Positions 18,971 to 27,932 of a stretch of DNA of 64,000 bases are shown here, in pieces; positions within the stretch are counted from its first letter, which is position 1; every line of letters starts with the position of its first letter. Both the position numbers and the translations under genes were made by a program. The DNA is taken from contig JAFRQM010000001.1 of NCBI GenBank assembly GCA_017428625.1, positions 1-64,000 of the forward strand, in the 5' to 3' direction. Source of the DNA: Clostridia bacterium (GTDB lineage: Bacteria; Bacillota; Clostridia; Oscillospirales; Acutalibacteraceae). The notes below the pieces were generated by a model, which was given only the letters and a program-made list of their open reading frames with translations, made no database searches and had not been told where the DNA came from.

Positions 18971-19813
18971 ATGCGTATTTTTCGCAAATCTGCGTTTCAA
19001 ATCTTCATAGCCGTAATCGCGGCACTCGCGCTCGGCTGCTTTATTGCCGCGTTTTCGCACAACGGAACCTCACCGCTTTCACGGGCGGCGGGGTTTGTGT
19101 TCAGCCCGGCGCAGAAACTGGCGGCGGCGCTCTCGCGCGAGATTTCGGATATTCCGTATTCGTTCCGTTCCGCCTCCGTAATAAGCGCGGAAAAGGACGA
19201 ACTGCAGAAGGAACTCGACTCGATGAGAAGCCAGCTGGTTGAGTATGAACAGCTCAAAAGGCAGAACGATTTATACCGTGAGTTTCTTGAACTCAAGGAG
19301 GAAAACCCCGACCAGAAATACTGCGAGGCGAATATAATCGGCAGAGACAGCACGGATTTTGCCTCGGAATTCACTCTGAGCAAGGGAAGCCTTTCGGGAA
19401 TATCCGTTCAGGACCCGGTAATCTACGGCAGCAGCCTTGTGGGCGTTGTAAGCGCGGTTACGCCGACGACCTGCACGGTGAGAACAATTCTCAACCCCGA
19501 AGTGAATGTCAGCTGCTATGAAATACGCACGGCTACGACGGGCTATGTGACAACAACAGCCGCCCTTGCGGAAAAAGGGCTTTGCCATATGCCGAACCTT
19601 GAGGGCACCACTCCCGTGACGATAGGCGGAATAGTCTGCACCTCGGGTGTGGGCGGAGTTTACCCCGCCAACCTGGTTATAGGCACCATTACCGAAATTG
19701 ACGACGCTACCGTCGATATCAGCGCGGCGGCTGTGATTGAACCCGCCGCAGACATGAAAACCGTGACGGGTGTGTTTGTAATTACCGAATTCGAAGGGCA
19801 GGGAATGCAGTAA
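18971..19813 (+). CDS. mreC: Rod-shape protein MreC
   Basis: 280 residues: one membrane segment (about 8-28), a coiled coil (about 70-115, SAEKDELQKELDSMRSQLVE region) and two beta domains. It is anchored in the membrane with its domain outside and links MreB/MreD to PBP2. GRDSTDFASEFTLSKGS and SGVGGVYPANLVIGTI are typical family segments. 17 nt after mreB. Confidence 0.93.
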   Translation: MRIFRKSAFQIFIAVIAALALGCFIAAFSHNGTSPLSRAAGFVFSPAQKLAAALSREISDIPYSFRSASVISAEKDELQKELDSMRSQLVEYEQLKRQNDLYREFLELKEENPDQKYCEANIIGRDSTDFASEFTLSKGSLSGISVQDPVIYGSSLVGVVSAVTPTTCTVRTILNPEVNVSCYEIRTATTGYVTTTAALAEKGLCHMPNLEGTTPVTIGGIVCTSGVGGVYPANLVIGTITEIDDATVDISAAAVIEPAADMKTVTGVFVITEFEGQGMQ

Positions 19814-19876
19814 TTTAAGCGTTACGGCATAAAGCCCCGATTATATCTGCATTGACAGGAAATACGGAAGAAAACC

Positions 19877-20431
19877 ATGATTGAACAGCAAAAGCGCAAT
19901 TACAAAAACGCGGGGCGGTTGGCGTGCGTCGCCGCCCTTGTGCTTATATTCAGTGTTCTTCAGAACACACCGAAGCTTTTTCCGTCATTTTTCGGCGCGA
20001 AGGCTTTTCTGCTTATTCCCGCGGTTGTGAGCGTCGCGATTTTTGAAAAGGACACCGGCGGAATATTTTTCGGCCTGTTTGCGGGGGCGCTTTGGGATAT
20101 CTGCGCCTCGGGCAGCGATTACTACGCTGTTTTTCTTGTTACCGTCGGTTTTGTGTGCGGCTCGCTTCTCAACAACATTATGAGGCCGAATATTCTTACA
20201 AACCTTCTGCTTACGGCTGTGTGGACGGCGATTTTCTGCCTCGGGCACTGGATTGTGCGCTACATTATAAGCGGGATTGACAGCGCCGCGCACGCTCTGC
20301 TGACATACTACCTGCCGTCGTTTATCTGGACGGTCGCGCTCTCGCCTTTGATTTTTCTTGTTGTATCGGCGGTCGAAAACGCGTTTACGAGTGATTTTTC
20401 GGTGCACGGGGAACTGGACAGGGTGAACTGA
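19877..20431 (+). CDS. mreD: Rod-shape protein MreD
   Basis: 184 residues with about five membrane segments, as expected. VLQNTPKLFPSFFGAKAFLLIP and FFGLFAGALWDIC fit the family's first helices. Small integral component of the elongation machinery. Separated from mreC by 63 nt; an interval of 500 nt with repeats precedes the PBP2 gene. Confidence 0.88.
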   Translation: MIEQQKRNYKNAGRLACVAALVLIFSVLQNTPKLFPSFFGAKAFLLIPAVVSVAIFEKDTGGIFFGLFAGALWDICASGSDYYAVFLVTVGFVCGSLLNNIMRPNILTNLLLTAVWTAIFCLGHWIVRYIISGIDSAAHALLTYYLPSFIWTVALSPLIFLVVSAVENAFTSDFSVHGELDRVN

Positions 20432-20700
20432 GGCTGAGAACATTTAAAACGGGTGCGGGTTTGGCGGAACGCCGTCCGGCGATCCGATGAGTTTGGGGTT
20501 TGTTATGGTTTACCCCTTCCGTCTTGCGGGTTGCACCCGCAAGCCACCTCCCCCGAGGGGGAGGCTATGTTCCGGATGGTGGATGTTGGAGGGACGGCAC
20601 GGATGTATCCGTGCCCTACGATGAAGGCGCAATTTCTGCCGGAAAAAGACCGGCAGTAATTATAAAAAATTTTTTGTTTCGCGGAAAAAATTTACCCCCT
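20432..20700. repeat. Repeat elements between mreD and PBP2
   Basis: A degenerate GGAACGCCG/CGGCGATCC palindrome without its CTAC foot (20466-20485), a bipartite hairpin element (20511-20570: CTTGCGGGT/ACCCGCAAG, then CCTCCCCC/GGGGGAGG, GCTATG), a short GGATGG tract, and a GGCACGGAT palindrome with CTAC foot (20596-20619). Confidence 0.75.
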
Positions 20701-20709
20701 GTTTTCAAG

Positions 20710-20912
20710 AGCAGGAGGAAAGAGTTTATTATATAAATTTAGTGTTATTTCGCGGGCAGGATTTTGCTGTAAGATAAAAACCTTCCCGCGAGGTGAAAAT
20801 TCGCGGGCGGGATTTTGCTCTGTATTCGATAGCAGAAGGAAAGAGTTTATAATAAAGATTTAGTGTTGTTTCGCGGGCAGGATTCTGCTGTAAGATAAAA
20901 ACCTTCCCGCGA
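20710..20912 (+). repeat. Two tandem 121-bp-spaced repeats with hairpins before PBP2
   Basis: Copies at 20710-20791 and 20831-20912 match at nearly every base over about 82 bp (AAAGAGTTTAT, TTTAGTG, GCTGTAAGATAAAAACC are identical). Each holds a hairpin CGCGGGCAGG/CCTTCCCGCG with a 20-nt loop (20751-20790 and 20872-20911). Between them CCCGCGA (20785-20791) can pair instead with TCGCGGG (20802-20808), so the first hairpin has a competing partner. The second copy ends about 20 nt before the PBP2 start. Confidence 0.7.
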
Positions 20913-20932
20913 CATGAAAAAGGAGTGAGAGC

Positions 20933-22987
20933 ATGGCGGCAAACAGATACAGAAGAATATTCGCGGCATTGATTTTTGTTGCCGTGTTCGCGGTGTTTGC
21001 GGGCAAAATGGCTAATCTGCAGATAGCGCAGGGCAGCACATACAGGGCTGAGAGCAACGCCGTTTCACAGCGCACGGTTTCGGTTTCCGCCGCGAGGGGC
21101 GAGATTGTTGACAGATACGGCACCGCGCTGGTTGAAAACCATCAGGGCTACGCGCTTGTGTTTGACGGCGCGTATTTTCCGACGCCTTCGGAGCAGGAGG
21201 AGCGCGATAAAATAATCATCAGCCTCATACGCAAACTCGAGGCCTCGGGCGAGGGGTGGAACAACACGCTTCCGCTTGAGATTGACGCCGACGGAAAGCC
21301 CGCTTATATGGCGGACAGAGAAGCCGACATCAAAAAAATCAAGCGCGAGGACCTGCTTAACCTCAATGATTACGCTACGGCGCAAAACTGTTTTGACGCC
21401 CTTGTTTCGAGATACAAACTTGAGGAATACACGCCCGAAGAAGCGCTTAAAATCGGCTCGGTCTGCCTTGCGATGAAAGAAATCGGCTTCGGCATAAGCA
21501 CGCCCTACACCTTCGCCGACGATGTAAGCGAGAGAACGGTAGCCGCGATTAAAGAGAACAGCTTGTTTTACAGGGGCGTTGACGTTGAGGTTGTGCCATA
21601 CCGCGACTACGCCGACGGCACGGTGGCACCGCATCTGCTCGGCACGGTAGGGTTTATCAACGCCGAGGAATATGCCGAAAAGAAGGATGACGGCTACGCC
21701 ATAACCGACGACATAGGCAAGAGCGGAATTGAATACGCCATGGAGGCATATCTCAGGGGCAAACCCGGCGTTAAAACGGTTTACACCGACGCTTCGGGCA
21801 ACGTAACAGGCTCCGAAATAACAAAAGACCCTGAGCAGGGCAACACGGTTGTTCTGACCATTGATTCGGGTTTGCAGAAGGTTGCGCAGGAAGCTCTCGC
21901 GCAGGCGATAAACGACTACGCGGTTGAAAAGGGCAATATAGTGACGCCCGCCGGCGCCGTTGTGGCGATGGACTGCAACACGGGCGAAATACTGTGCAGC
22001 GCGTCATACCCGACTTATAACATAGCAAATTATTATGACGATTATACGGCGCTCAGCCGGCAGACGGGCGACCCGCTGTGGAACCGCGCCCTGCAGAGTT
22101 CCTACGCTCCCGGCTCGACAATGAAGCCTTCGGTTGCCTGCGCTGCGCTTGAGACGGGGCTTATTGATGAAAACTACACCGTTTACTGCTACGGTAAATA
22201 TATTTATCTCGGTCAGGAGTTCAAGTGCGAACAGGCGCACGCTTCGCCCTATGTAAATGTTGTGCGCGCCATTCAGGAAAGCTGCAACACCTTCTTTTAT
22301 GAGGTAGGTAAAAACCTCGGTATTACAAAGATGAACGAATACCGCGTGCTGTTCGGGTTCGGCCAGAAAACGGGTGTTGAAGTCAGCGAAGCGACAGGCG
22401 TTCTTGACTCGCCGGAATACCGTGAATCGTTAAACCAGCCCTGGATGCCCGGCTACACCGTTCAGTCCGCGATAGGTCAGGCGGGCAACCTTGTTTCGCC
22501 CGTTCAGCTGTGCAATTATTGCGCCACAATAGCAAACGGCGGCACGAGATACAACGTTCACCTTGTGAAATCGGTTCTGAAATATGACAATTCCGGTGTG
22601 GTAATCGAGAAAACTCCCGAAATAGTGAATAAAGTGGGGCTTTCGCAAAAGACGCTTGACCTTGTGCGCGAGGGTATGCACAGGCTGTGCAAAATCGGCT
22701 ACTGCCGCAAATATTTCTCGCACCTGAAAAGCAGCATTGACCCCTCCGGCAAAACCGGAACATCGCAGGAATACAGAAAAATCAACGGCAAATCCACCAA
22801 GATAAACAACGGCTTTTTTATATCGTTCGCGCCTTATGACGAGCCTCAGATTGCGGTGGCTGTTGTGGGCGAGGGCATGACATCGGGCACCTATGTGGCC
22901 CCTGTGGCAGCCGCCATTTATGAGTATTATTTCTCCGAAGGCGAAAAGCCGGAGGCGGCTCAGACTGAAAATACACTTATCGGTTGA
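20933..22987 (+). CDS. mrdA: Penicillin-binding protein 2 (elongation transpeptidase)
   Basis: 684 residues: N-terminal membrane anchor (about 10-28), pedestal domain, transpeptidase domain from about 300. Active-site motifs: S395 in GSTMKP, SCN in ESCNTFFYE, and SGKTGTSQEY. Cross-links peptidoglycan on the outer face during rod growth with RodA and MreC. AAAGGAGTGAG precedes the ATG. Its own leader carries the tandem hairpins. Confidence 0.93.
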   Translation: MAANRYRRIFAALIFVAVFAVFAGKMANLQIAQGSTYRAESNAVSQRTVSVSAARGEIVDRYGTALVENHQGYALVFDGAYFPTPSEQEERDKIIISLIRKLEASGEGWNNTLPLEIDADGKPAYMADREADIKKIKREDLLNLNDYATAQNCFDALVSRYKLEEYTPEEALKIGSVCLAMKEIGFGISTPYTFADDVSERTVAAIKENSLFYRGVDVEVVPYRDYADGTVAPHLLGTVGFINAEEYAEKKDDGYAITDDIGKSGIEYAMEAYLRGKPGVKTVYTDASGNVTGSEITKDPEQGNTVVLTIDSGLQKVAQEALAQAINDYAVEKGNIVTPAGAVVAMDCNTGEILCSASYPTYNIANYYDDYTALSRQTGDPLWNRALQSSYAPGSTMKPSVACAALETGLIDENYTVYCYGKYIYLGQEFKCEQAHASPYVNVVRAIQESCNTFFYEVGKNLGITKMNEYRVLFGFGQKTGVEVSEATGVLDSPEYRESLNQPWMPGYTVQSAIGQAGNLVSPVQLCNYCATIANGGTRYNVHLVKSVLKYDNSGVVIEKTPEIVNKVGLSQKTLDLVREGMHRLCKIGYCRKYFSHLKSSIDPSGKTGTSQEYRKINGKSTKINNGFFISFAPYDEPQIAVAVVGEGMTSGTYVAPVAAAIYEYYFSEGEKPEAAQTENTLIG

Positions 22988-22996
22988 GGAGACTTT

Positions 22997-23722
22997 ATGG
23001 CACAGAAATATGTTTTTGTTTCGGGCAAGGGCGGAGTCGGAAAATCCACCGTCGCGCTCGGCATTGCGCGTTGCATGAGCGAAAAGGGATTGCGCGTGCT
23101 TATTGCTGATTTTGACATAGGCCTGCGTTCGCTCGACCTTATGCTCGGCATTTCGGAAACGGTTGTTTTTGACTGGGGCGATGTTCTGCTCGGCAGATGC
23201 TCCATAAAAGACGCGGTAATAAACAAAGGGAACCTCGCCTTTTTCCCCGCCCCCGTTGAATATGACGAGGCGTTTACAGGGGAAGAAGTGAAAAACCTTT
23301 TTGAGGTGCTTGACGGCGACTTTGATTTTATGCTTTTTGACGCTCCGGCGGGAGTGGGCAGAGTGTTTGAACTCGCCTGCGCTCCGGCTGAAAAGGCTGT
23401 GCTTGTTACAACCCCCGACAGTGTGTGCGTGCGCTCGTGCGCGGTTGCCGCGGCAAAAGTGCGTTCGCTCGGAATTGAAAAGCCCGGACTTATTATAAAC
23501 AGGTTTGTTGAAAAGCCCGTCACAAAGGGCAGACTGCTCAACATTGACGACTGCATTGACGCCGTTTCGGCAAAACTCACCGGCGTTGTGCCGGAGGATT
23601 TTGACATTGTGACATCATCTGTCACAGGCGAACAGCCCGGCAGAAAATCGCCTTCATCGAAGGCATTTGAAAGAATCTGCCTTCGTATGAACGGGGAACG
23701 GGTTGAGCTTTTTAAGGACTGA
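22997..23722 (+). CDS. MinD/ParA-family ATPase
   Basis: 241 residues with deviant Walker A GKGGVGKST (10-18), ADFDIGLRSLDLMLG switch I and FDAPAG Walker B, as in MinD. It is about 25 residues shorter than standard MinD, and the last residues (RICLRMNGERVELFKD) do not make a clear membrane-targeting amphipathic helix. No minC or minE is nearby. It lies 9 nt after PBP2 and 4 nt before mnmE. A role in septum placement or in positioning a cell-shape complex is possible; this is inference. Confidence 0.8.
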   Translation: MAQKYVFVSGKGGVGKSTVALGIARCMSEKGLRVLIADFDIGLRSLDLMLGISETVVFDWGDVLLGRCSIKDAVINKGNLAFFPAPVEYDEAFTGEEVKNLFEVLDGDFDFMLFDAPAGVGRVFELACAPAEKAVLVTTPDSVCVRSCAVAAAKVRSLGIEKPGLIINRFVEKPVTKGRLLNIDDCIDAVSAKLTGVVPEDFDIVTSSVTGEQPGRKSPSSKAFERICLRMNGERVELFKD

Positions 23723-23726
23723 TTTT

Positions 23727-25094
23727 ATGGAAAACACCACAATAGCCGCCATTTCAACTCCCGAGGCGGCAGGCGCCCTGGGCGTAGTGAGAATATCGGG
23801 AGAAAACGCTATAGAAACAGCCGCGAAGATTTTTACGCCCGTAAGCGGTGAAAATCTGGCTGACACAAAAGGCTACCGCGCTCATTTCGGCACCGTTCAC
23901 GACGGAGAAACAAGAATTGACGAGGCGGTATGCCTTGTTTTTCGCGCTCCGCACAGTTACACCGGTGAAAACACGGCGGAGATAACCTGCCACGGCGGGC
24001 TTTATGTTACAAAAGCCGTTCTGCGCGCGGCTTTCAACGCGGGCGCCGTTCCCGCTCAGGCGGGCGAGTTCACAAAAAGGGCGTTTCTTAACGGCAAAAT
24101 AGATTTAGCCGAAAGCGAAGCGGTTATGTCGCTTATAAGCGCGAGGGGAAAGCAGGCGGCGACAGCCGCGCTCAACACGCTTGACGGGCGCTTAAGCGGA
24201 AAAATCGCGGATTGCGCGGGAAAAATCACCGCCGTTCTCGCTTCTCTCGCGGCGTGGGTTGACTACCCCTATGATGAAATTGAAGACATATCACCCGGCG
24301 AAATGCTGGAGGTTTTTAAGGAAACGGCAAAAGATATTGAAGAGATAATCGAACGCTATGACACGGGCAGAGTTTATACCGAAGGCGTTGACACAGCAAT
24401 AACGGGCAGACCGAATGTAGGCAAATCGACGCTTATGAATCTGCTTTCGGGCTGTGAGCGCTCGATTGTGACGGATGTTGCGGGCACCACCCGTGATGTT
24501 GTGGAACAGAGCGTGCGGCTCGGCTCGCTTATTCTCAATGTTTCCGACACGGCGGGCATTCACGAAACGGACGACAAGGTTGAGAGCATAGGCGTCCAGA
24601 GGGCTAAAACCCGTATGGAGCGCGCCGCCCTTGTGCTTGCCGTGTTTGACTCATCCGAACCGCTCAACGACGATGACCGCGCGGTTCTCGAAGCGTGCAA
24701 AGGCAAACTCAGCATTGCGGTTATTAACAAAACGGACCTGCCGGAAGCGGCGGATATTTCGGATGTAGGCGATTATGTTTCGGCTGTTGTGCGCATTTCG
24801 GCAGCAACGGGCGATGGTGAAAAAGAACTTGAACAGACGGTTTCGCAACTGCTGTGCGCAAAGGGATTTAACCCCGAAAACCCCTGCCTGCAAAGTGAGA
24901 GGCAGAGGGACTGCTGCGTGCGCGCCCTTGCCTGCCTGAAAGAGGCGGTTGAGGCGCTTGAGAACAACGTTACCCTTGACGCGGTTACGGTGTGCGCGCA
25001 GAGGGCGGTTGACGCGTTGCTTGAACTTACGGGCGAAAAAGCCGCCGACGCGGTGATTGACGAGGTTTTTTCACGGTTTTGCGTTGGCAAGTAG
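23727..25094 (+). CDS. mnmE: tRNA modification GTPase MnmE
   Basis: 455 residues. With MnmG it makes 5-carboxymethylaminomethyl-uridine at wobble position 34. N-terminal folate-binding domain (AGALGVVRISG, YTGENTAEITCHGG), helical domain, G domain with GRPNVGKST, DTAG and NKTD, and the C-terminal FCVGK whose Cys is the family hallmark. The ATG at 23727 has AAGGA in good position. The partner mnmG is not in the window. Confidence 0.96.
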   Translation: MENTTIAAISTPEAAGALGVVRISGENAIETAAKIFTPVSGENLADTKGYRAHFGTVHDGETRIDEAVCLVFRAPHSYTGENTAEITCHGGLYVTKAVLRAAFNAGAVPAQAGEFTKRAFLNGKIDLAESEAVMSLISARGKQAATAALNTLDGRLSGKIADCAGKITAVLASLAAWVDYPYDEIEDISPGEMLEVFKETAKDIEEIIERYDTGRVYTEGVDTAITGRPNVGKSTLMNLLSGCERSIVTDVAGTTRDVVEQSVRLGSLILNVSDTAGIHETDDKVESIGVQRAKTRMERAALVLAVFDSSEPLNDDDRAVLEACKGKLSIAVINKTDLPEAADISDVGDYVSAVVRISAATGDGEKELEQTVSQLLCAKGFNPENPCLQSERQRDCCVRALACLKEAVEALENNVTLDAVTVCAQRAVDALLELTGEKAADAVIDEVFSRFCVGK

Positions 25095-25400
25095 ATTTTA
25101 GATTTTGGATGTTGTTGAGGGGAGATTGCGGTAATGTTTAAATCGGGCGCGGGCGGAGCCCGCCGATAATTTGGAATTAAAAGCGGCACGGATGTATCCG
25201 TGCCCTACGGGTTGGAGGGTGGATGTCAGAGAGACCTGACCGTTTTGTGGTGGGTTTTGGATAGCGGATGTTTTGCGGGCGACTGATAGTCGCCCCTACG
25301 CCCTAACCCCTAAAATGTTCTGTTTCCAAACTCCTACCTCCTAACCCCTATCTCCTAACCCCTATCTCCTAACCCCTAAAACCTATAATTAAAAAACGGC
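25095..25400. repeat. Repeat mosaic between mnmE and GDPD
   Basis: GGATTTTGGATG tract (25098-25140), GCGGGC/GCCCGC hairpin (25149-25163), GGCACGGAT palindrome with CTAC foot (25185-25208), second tract, GGGCGACT/AGTCGCCC hairpin with CTAC foot (25277-25299), and the longest heptamer run of the window (25303-25384, CCTAACCCCTATCT repeated). No gene seen. Confidence 0.8.
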
Positions 25401-25433
25401 AAAACGGCACGGAATTATCCGTGCCGTTTTTTT
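25401..25433 (-). terminator. Terminator of the GDPD gene
   Basis: Stem ACGGCACGGA / TCCGTGCCGT with a 4-nt loop, T-runs on both strands. The stem equals the GGCACGGA arm of the neighbouring GTAG palindromes, so it may be a palindrome turned into a terminator. Confidence 0.8.
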
Positions 25434-26268
25434 AATAATTTTCTTTCCACCATTCGGTGTAGGCGTCGGGGTAGTTTGTTTTGAAGCCGGTTACGCCCAT
25501 ATCGCATATCTGCCGCCACCATTCGGGGTAGTCGCCGAGATTTGAAAAGACTTTTATGCCCATATTCTCAAACATTTCGACATCCGCTTTTGTGAACGCC
25601 TCGTTGTTCAGGCCGACTTCCCACAGGTCGGAGCGGCGCACAAAATCCATAGTCTGTTCGTTTATGAAGCGGATGTTGGCGCCCAGACGAAGACCCTCCG
25701 GCTTGCCGTTTGCGCGGTAATGCGCCTGCATTTCATCAAGCACATCACGGTTGCCTGAAAACAGAATATACCGCGAAACATTTTCCGAGCCGGTGAGAAT
25801 TTCATCCATTCTCGGGCACATACCGGTGCATTTGAATTCAACCTCAACGGTCAGGTCATAATCAACCGTCGAGAGCCACTCGTCAAACTCAGGGAAAGTG
25901 ATTAAATGCGTTACGCGGTCCTCTCTGTAATCGGGCGGCATAATCATACGGCGGCCGCCGTCGTGCTCCGTCCACGGATAAGGGGGATATTTGAATTTGA
26001 GGGCGTCGCGGTAGGGGATATCGAACTGCTTTATCTGCGCAGCCGTCATATCTTTGAGAATATCACGGTGGCGCTCAAAGGTCATATAGCCCATATTGCC
26101 GTTGTGGGTGACAATTATTTCGCCGTCGCCGCTGAGCTGAATGTCGAGTTCTATGCCTTCGCAGCCGAGTTGAGCCGCCTTTTTAAACGCTTCGAGAGTG
26201 TTTTCGGGAGCGAACTGGGTAACGCCGGTGTGCGCAAATCTCATGGGAAAACCGCTGTAATCTTTCAT
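25432..26268 (-). CDS. Glycerophosphodiester phosphodiesterase (GDPD) family protein
   Basis: 278 residues, TIM barrel, cytoplasmic. Splits glycerophosphodiesters to glycerol-3-phosphate and an alcohol. The family start is AHRG...PENT; here it is AHTGVTQFAPENT, so the usual Arg is Thr. GIELDIQLSGDGEIIVTHN supplies the metal and catalytic residues, and VEVEFKC and VFSNLG are later-strand motifs. CAGGAGG precedes the ATG. The Arg change could alter phosphate binding. Confidence 0.82.
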   Translation of the reverse strand: MKDYSGFPMRFAHTGVTQFAPENTLEAFKKAAQLGCEGIELDIQLSGDGEIIVTHNGNMGYMTFERHRDILKDMTAAQIKQFDIPYRDALKFKYPPYPWTEHDGGRRMIMPPDYREDRVTHLITFPEFDEWLSTVDYDLTVEVEFKCTGMCPRMDEILTGSENVSRYILFSGNRDVLDEMQAHYRANGKPEGLRLGANIRFINEQTMDFVRRSDLWEVGLNNEAFTKADVEMFENMGIKVFSNLGDYPEWWRQICDMGVTGFKTNYPDAYTEWWKENY

Positions 26269-26338
26269 AATCTGCCTCCTGTGCCTTTATGGTTACATAA
26301 TAGCACCTTATGAGCGAATATTCAATTATTAAAGGTAA

Positions 26339-26366
26339 AAAACCGCTCCTTGCGGAACGGCTTTTT
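26339..26366 (-). terminator. Terminator of the tRNA gene
   Basis: Minus-strand stem GCCGTTCCGC / GCGG-containing arm with one mismatch, flanked by A and T runs, directly after the tRNA 3' end. Confidence 0.65.
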
Positions 26367-26443
26367 TGGCGTCCCCGGCGCGATTCGAACGCGCGGCCTT
26401 TCGCTTAGGAGGCGAACGCTCTATCCTGCTGAGCTACGGAGAC
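26367..26443 (-). tRNA. tRNA-Arg (anticodon CCT)
   Basis: 77 nt including an encoded CCA. Acceptor stem GTCTCCG/CGGGGAC with one G-U pair, D arm AGCTCAGCAGGATAGAGC, anticodon stem TTCGC/GCGAA around loop CTCCTAA (anticodon CCT, reads AGG), T arm GCGCG TTCGAAT CGCGC. The gene stands alone. Confidence 0.95.
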
Positions 26444-26517
26444 ATTTTTTGTTGCTGTAACATTTTAACAAAGAGGTTTCCCTATGTCAAGGGCGAAACA
26501 GCAACAAATCCGGCGTA

Positions 26518-27612
26518 TTACACATTGAACCTGAACAAAACGACATCGCCGTCCTGCATAACATATTCTTTGCCCTCGCTGCGCACCATTCCTTTTTCTT
26601 TCGCGGCGGTGAGCGAGCCTATGGCAATAAGGTCTTCAAACGCTATAACCTCGGCGCGGATGAAGCCCCTTTCGATGTCGGAGTGGATTTTGCCTGCCGC
26701 CTGAGGCGCTTTGGTGCCTTTTTTAATCGTCCACGCCCTGCATTCATCCTTGCCGGAGGTAAGAAAACTGATGAGCCCGAGCAGGGAGTAACTTTTCTGA
26801 ACAAGGGTGTCAAGGCCGCCCTGCTCAATGCCGAGATCGGCTAAAAACATCTCTTTTTCTTCTTTGTCGAGCGAAGCGATTTCCGCTTCCAGTTCGGCGC
26901 AGATAGGCAGTGTTTCGCTGCCCTCCGCGTCGGCGATGGCTTTGACCGCCTGATAATATTTGTTGTTATCGATTCCGCCCGAAAAATCGTCTTCGCTCAT
27001 ATTGCAGGCGTAAATCACGGGTTTTGCCGTCAGGAGCGACACCTCTCTGAGCCACGCTTTTTCGTTTTCATCCGTTTCGATATTGCGGGCGGGGATGTTG
27101 CTTTCGAGCTGTTCTTTGACGCGTTTGAGAAATTCGTATTCGCCGGCAAGGGTTTTGTCGCCTTTCATCTGCTTGCCTACGCGGTCAATGCGGCGCTCGA
27201 CCATTTCAATATCGGAAAAAATCAGTTCAAGGTTAATTGTTTCGATGTCGCGGGCGGGGTCGATGGTGGCGTCAACATGGACGATGTCATCGTTTTCAAA
27301 ACAGCGCACGACATGAACGACGGCGTCTGTTTCGCGGATGTTCGCGAGAAACTTGTTGCCTAAGCCCTCGCCTTTTGACGCGCCGCGCACAAGGCCGGCT
27401 ATATCTACAAACTCAATAACCGCGGGCGTGGTTTTTTCGGGCTCATACATAGCGGAGAGCCTGTCAAGACGGAAATCCGGCACGGCAACTACGCCCACAT
27501 TGGGGTCGATGGTGCAAAACGGATAATTCGCCGACTGGGCGCCCGCGTTTGTGATTGCGTTGAAAAGGGTTGACTTGCCGACATTCGGCAGACCTACTAT
27601 TCCTAATTTCAT
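26518..27612 (-). CDS. ychF: Obg-family ATPase/GTPase YchF
   Basis: 364 residues, standard for this universally conserved ribosome-associated P-loop NTPase that prefers ATP. GLPNVGKSTLFNAIT is the P-loop, DIAGLVRGASKGEGLGNKFL the switch, NMSED the altered base-specificity motif, and the C-terminal TGS domain ends with MQDGDVVLFRFNV. Start at 27612 has GGAGAT 8 nt upstream; an in-frame extension to 27669 has no ribosome site. Confidence 0.96.
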   Translation of the reverse strand: MKLGIVGLPNVGKSTLFNAITNAGAQSANYPFCTIDPNVGVVAVPDFRLDRLSAMYEPEKTTPAVIEFVDIAGLVRGASKGEGLGNKFLANIRETDAVVHVVRCFENDDIVHVDATIDPARDIETINLELIFSDIEMVERRIDRVGKQMKGDKTLAGEYEFLKRVKEQLESNIPARNIETDENEKAWLREVSLLTAKPVIYACNMSEDDFSGGIDNNKYYQAVKAIADAEGSETLPICAELEAEIASLDKEEKEMFLADLGIEQGGLDTLVQKSYSLLGLISFLTSGKDECRAWTIKKGTKAPQAAGKIHSDIERGFIRAEVIAFEDLIAIGSLTAAKEKGMVRSEGKEYVMQDGDVVLFRFNV

Positions 27613-27932
27613 ATATAACGGATCTCCTTCGCTTATTAAACAACATATATTATAATAAATCGGGCGCAAAAAAACAATAGGCGGCGCAAATAATGTCGCG
27701 CGGAGCCTTACATCATTTTTTGGTGCGCGAAGTGTTGATTTTTAACAAGTATTATTTTATAATAATCAGGATAAGTCAACCAACGGCGGCGCGCAGGATG
27801 ATATGTATATTCTTTTGATGAAACGGACTGCTGCCGTAATCACGGCGTTTGTGCCGCTGTTTTCATCCGACCGTTTTCCGCTCTGCGCAAGACCTTGAAT
27901 TTGTATAAACGGCATAAATAAGGAGAAGTACT

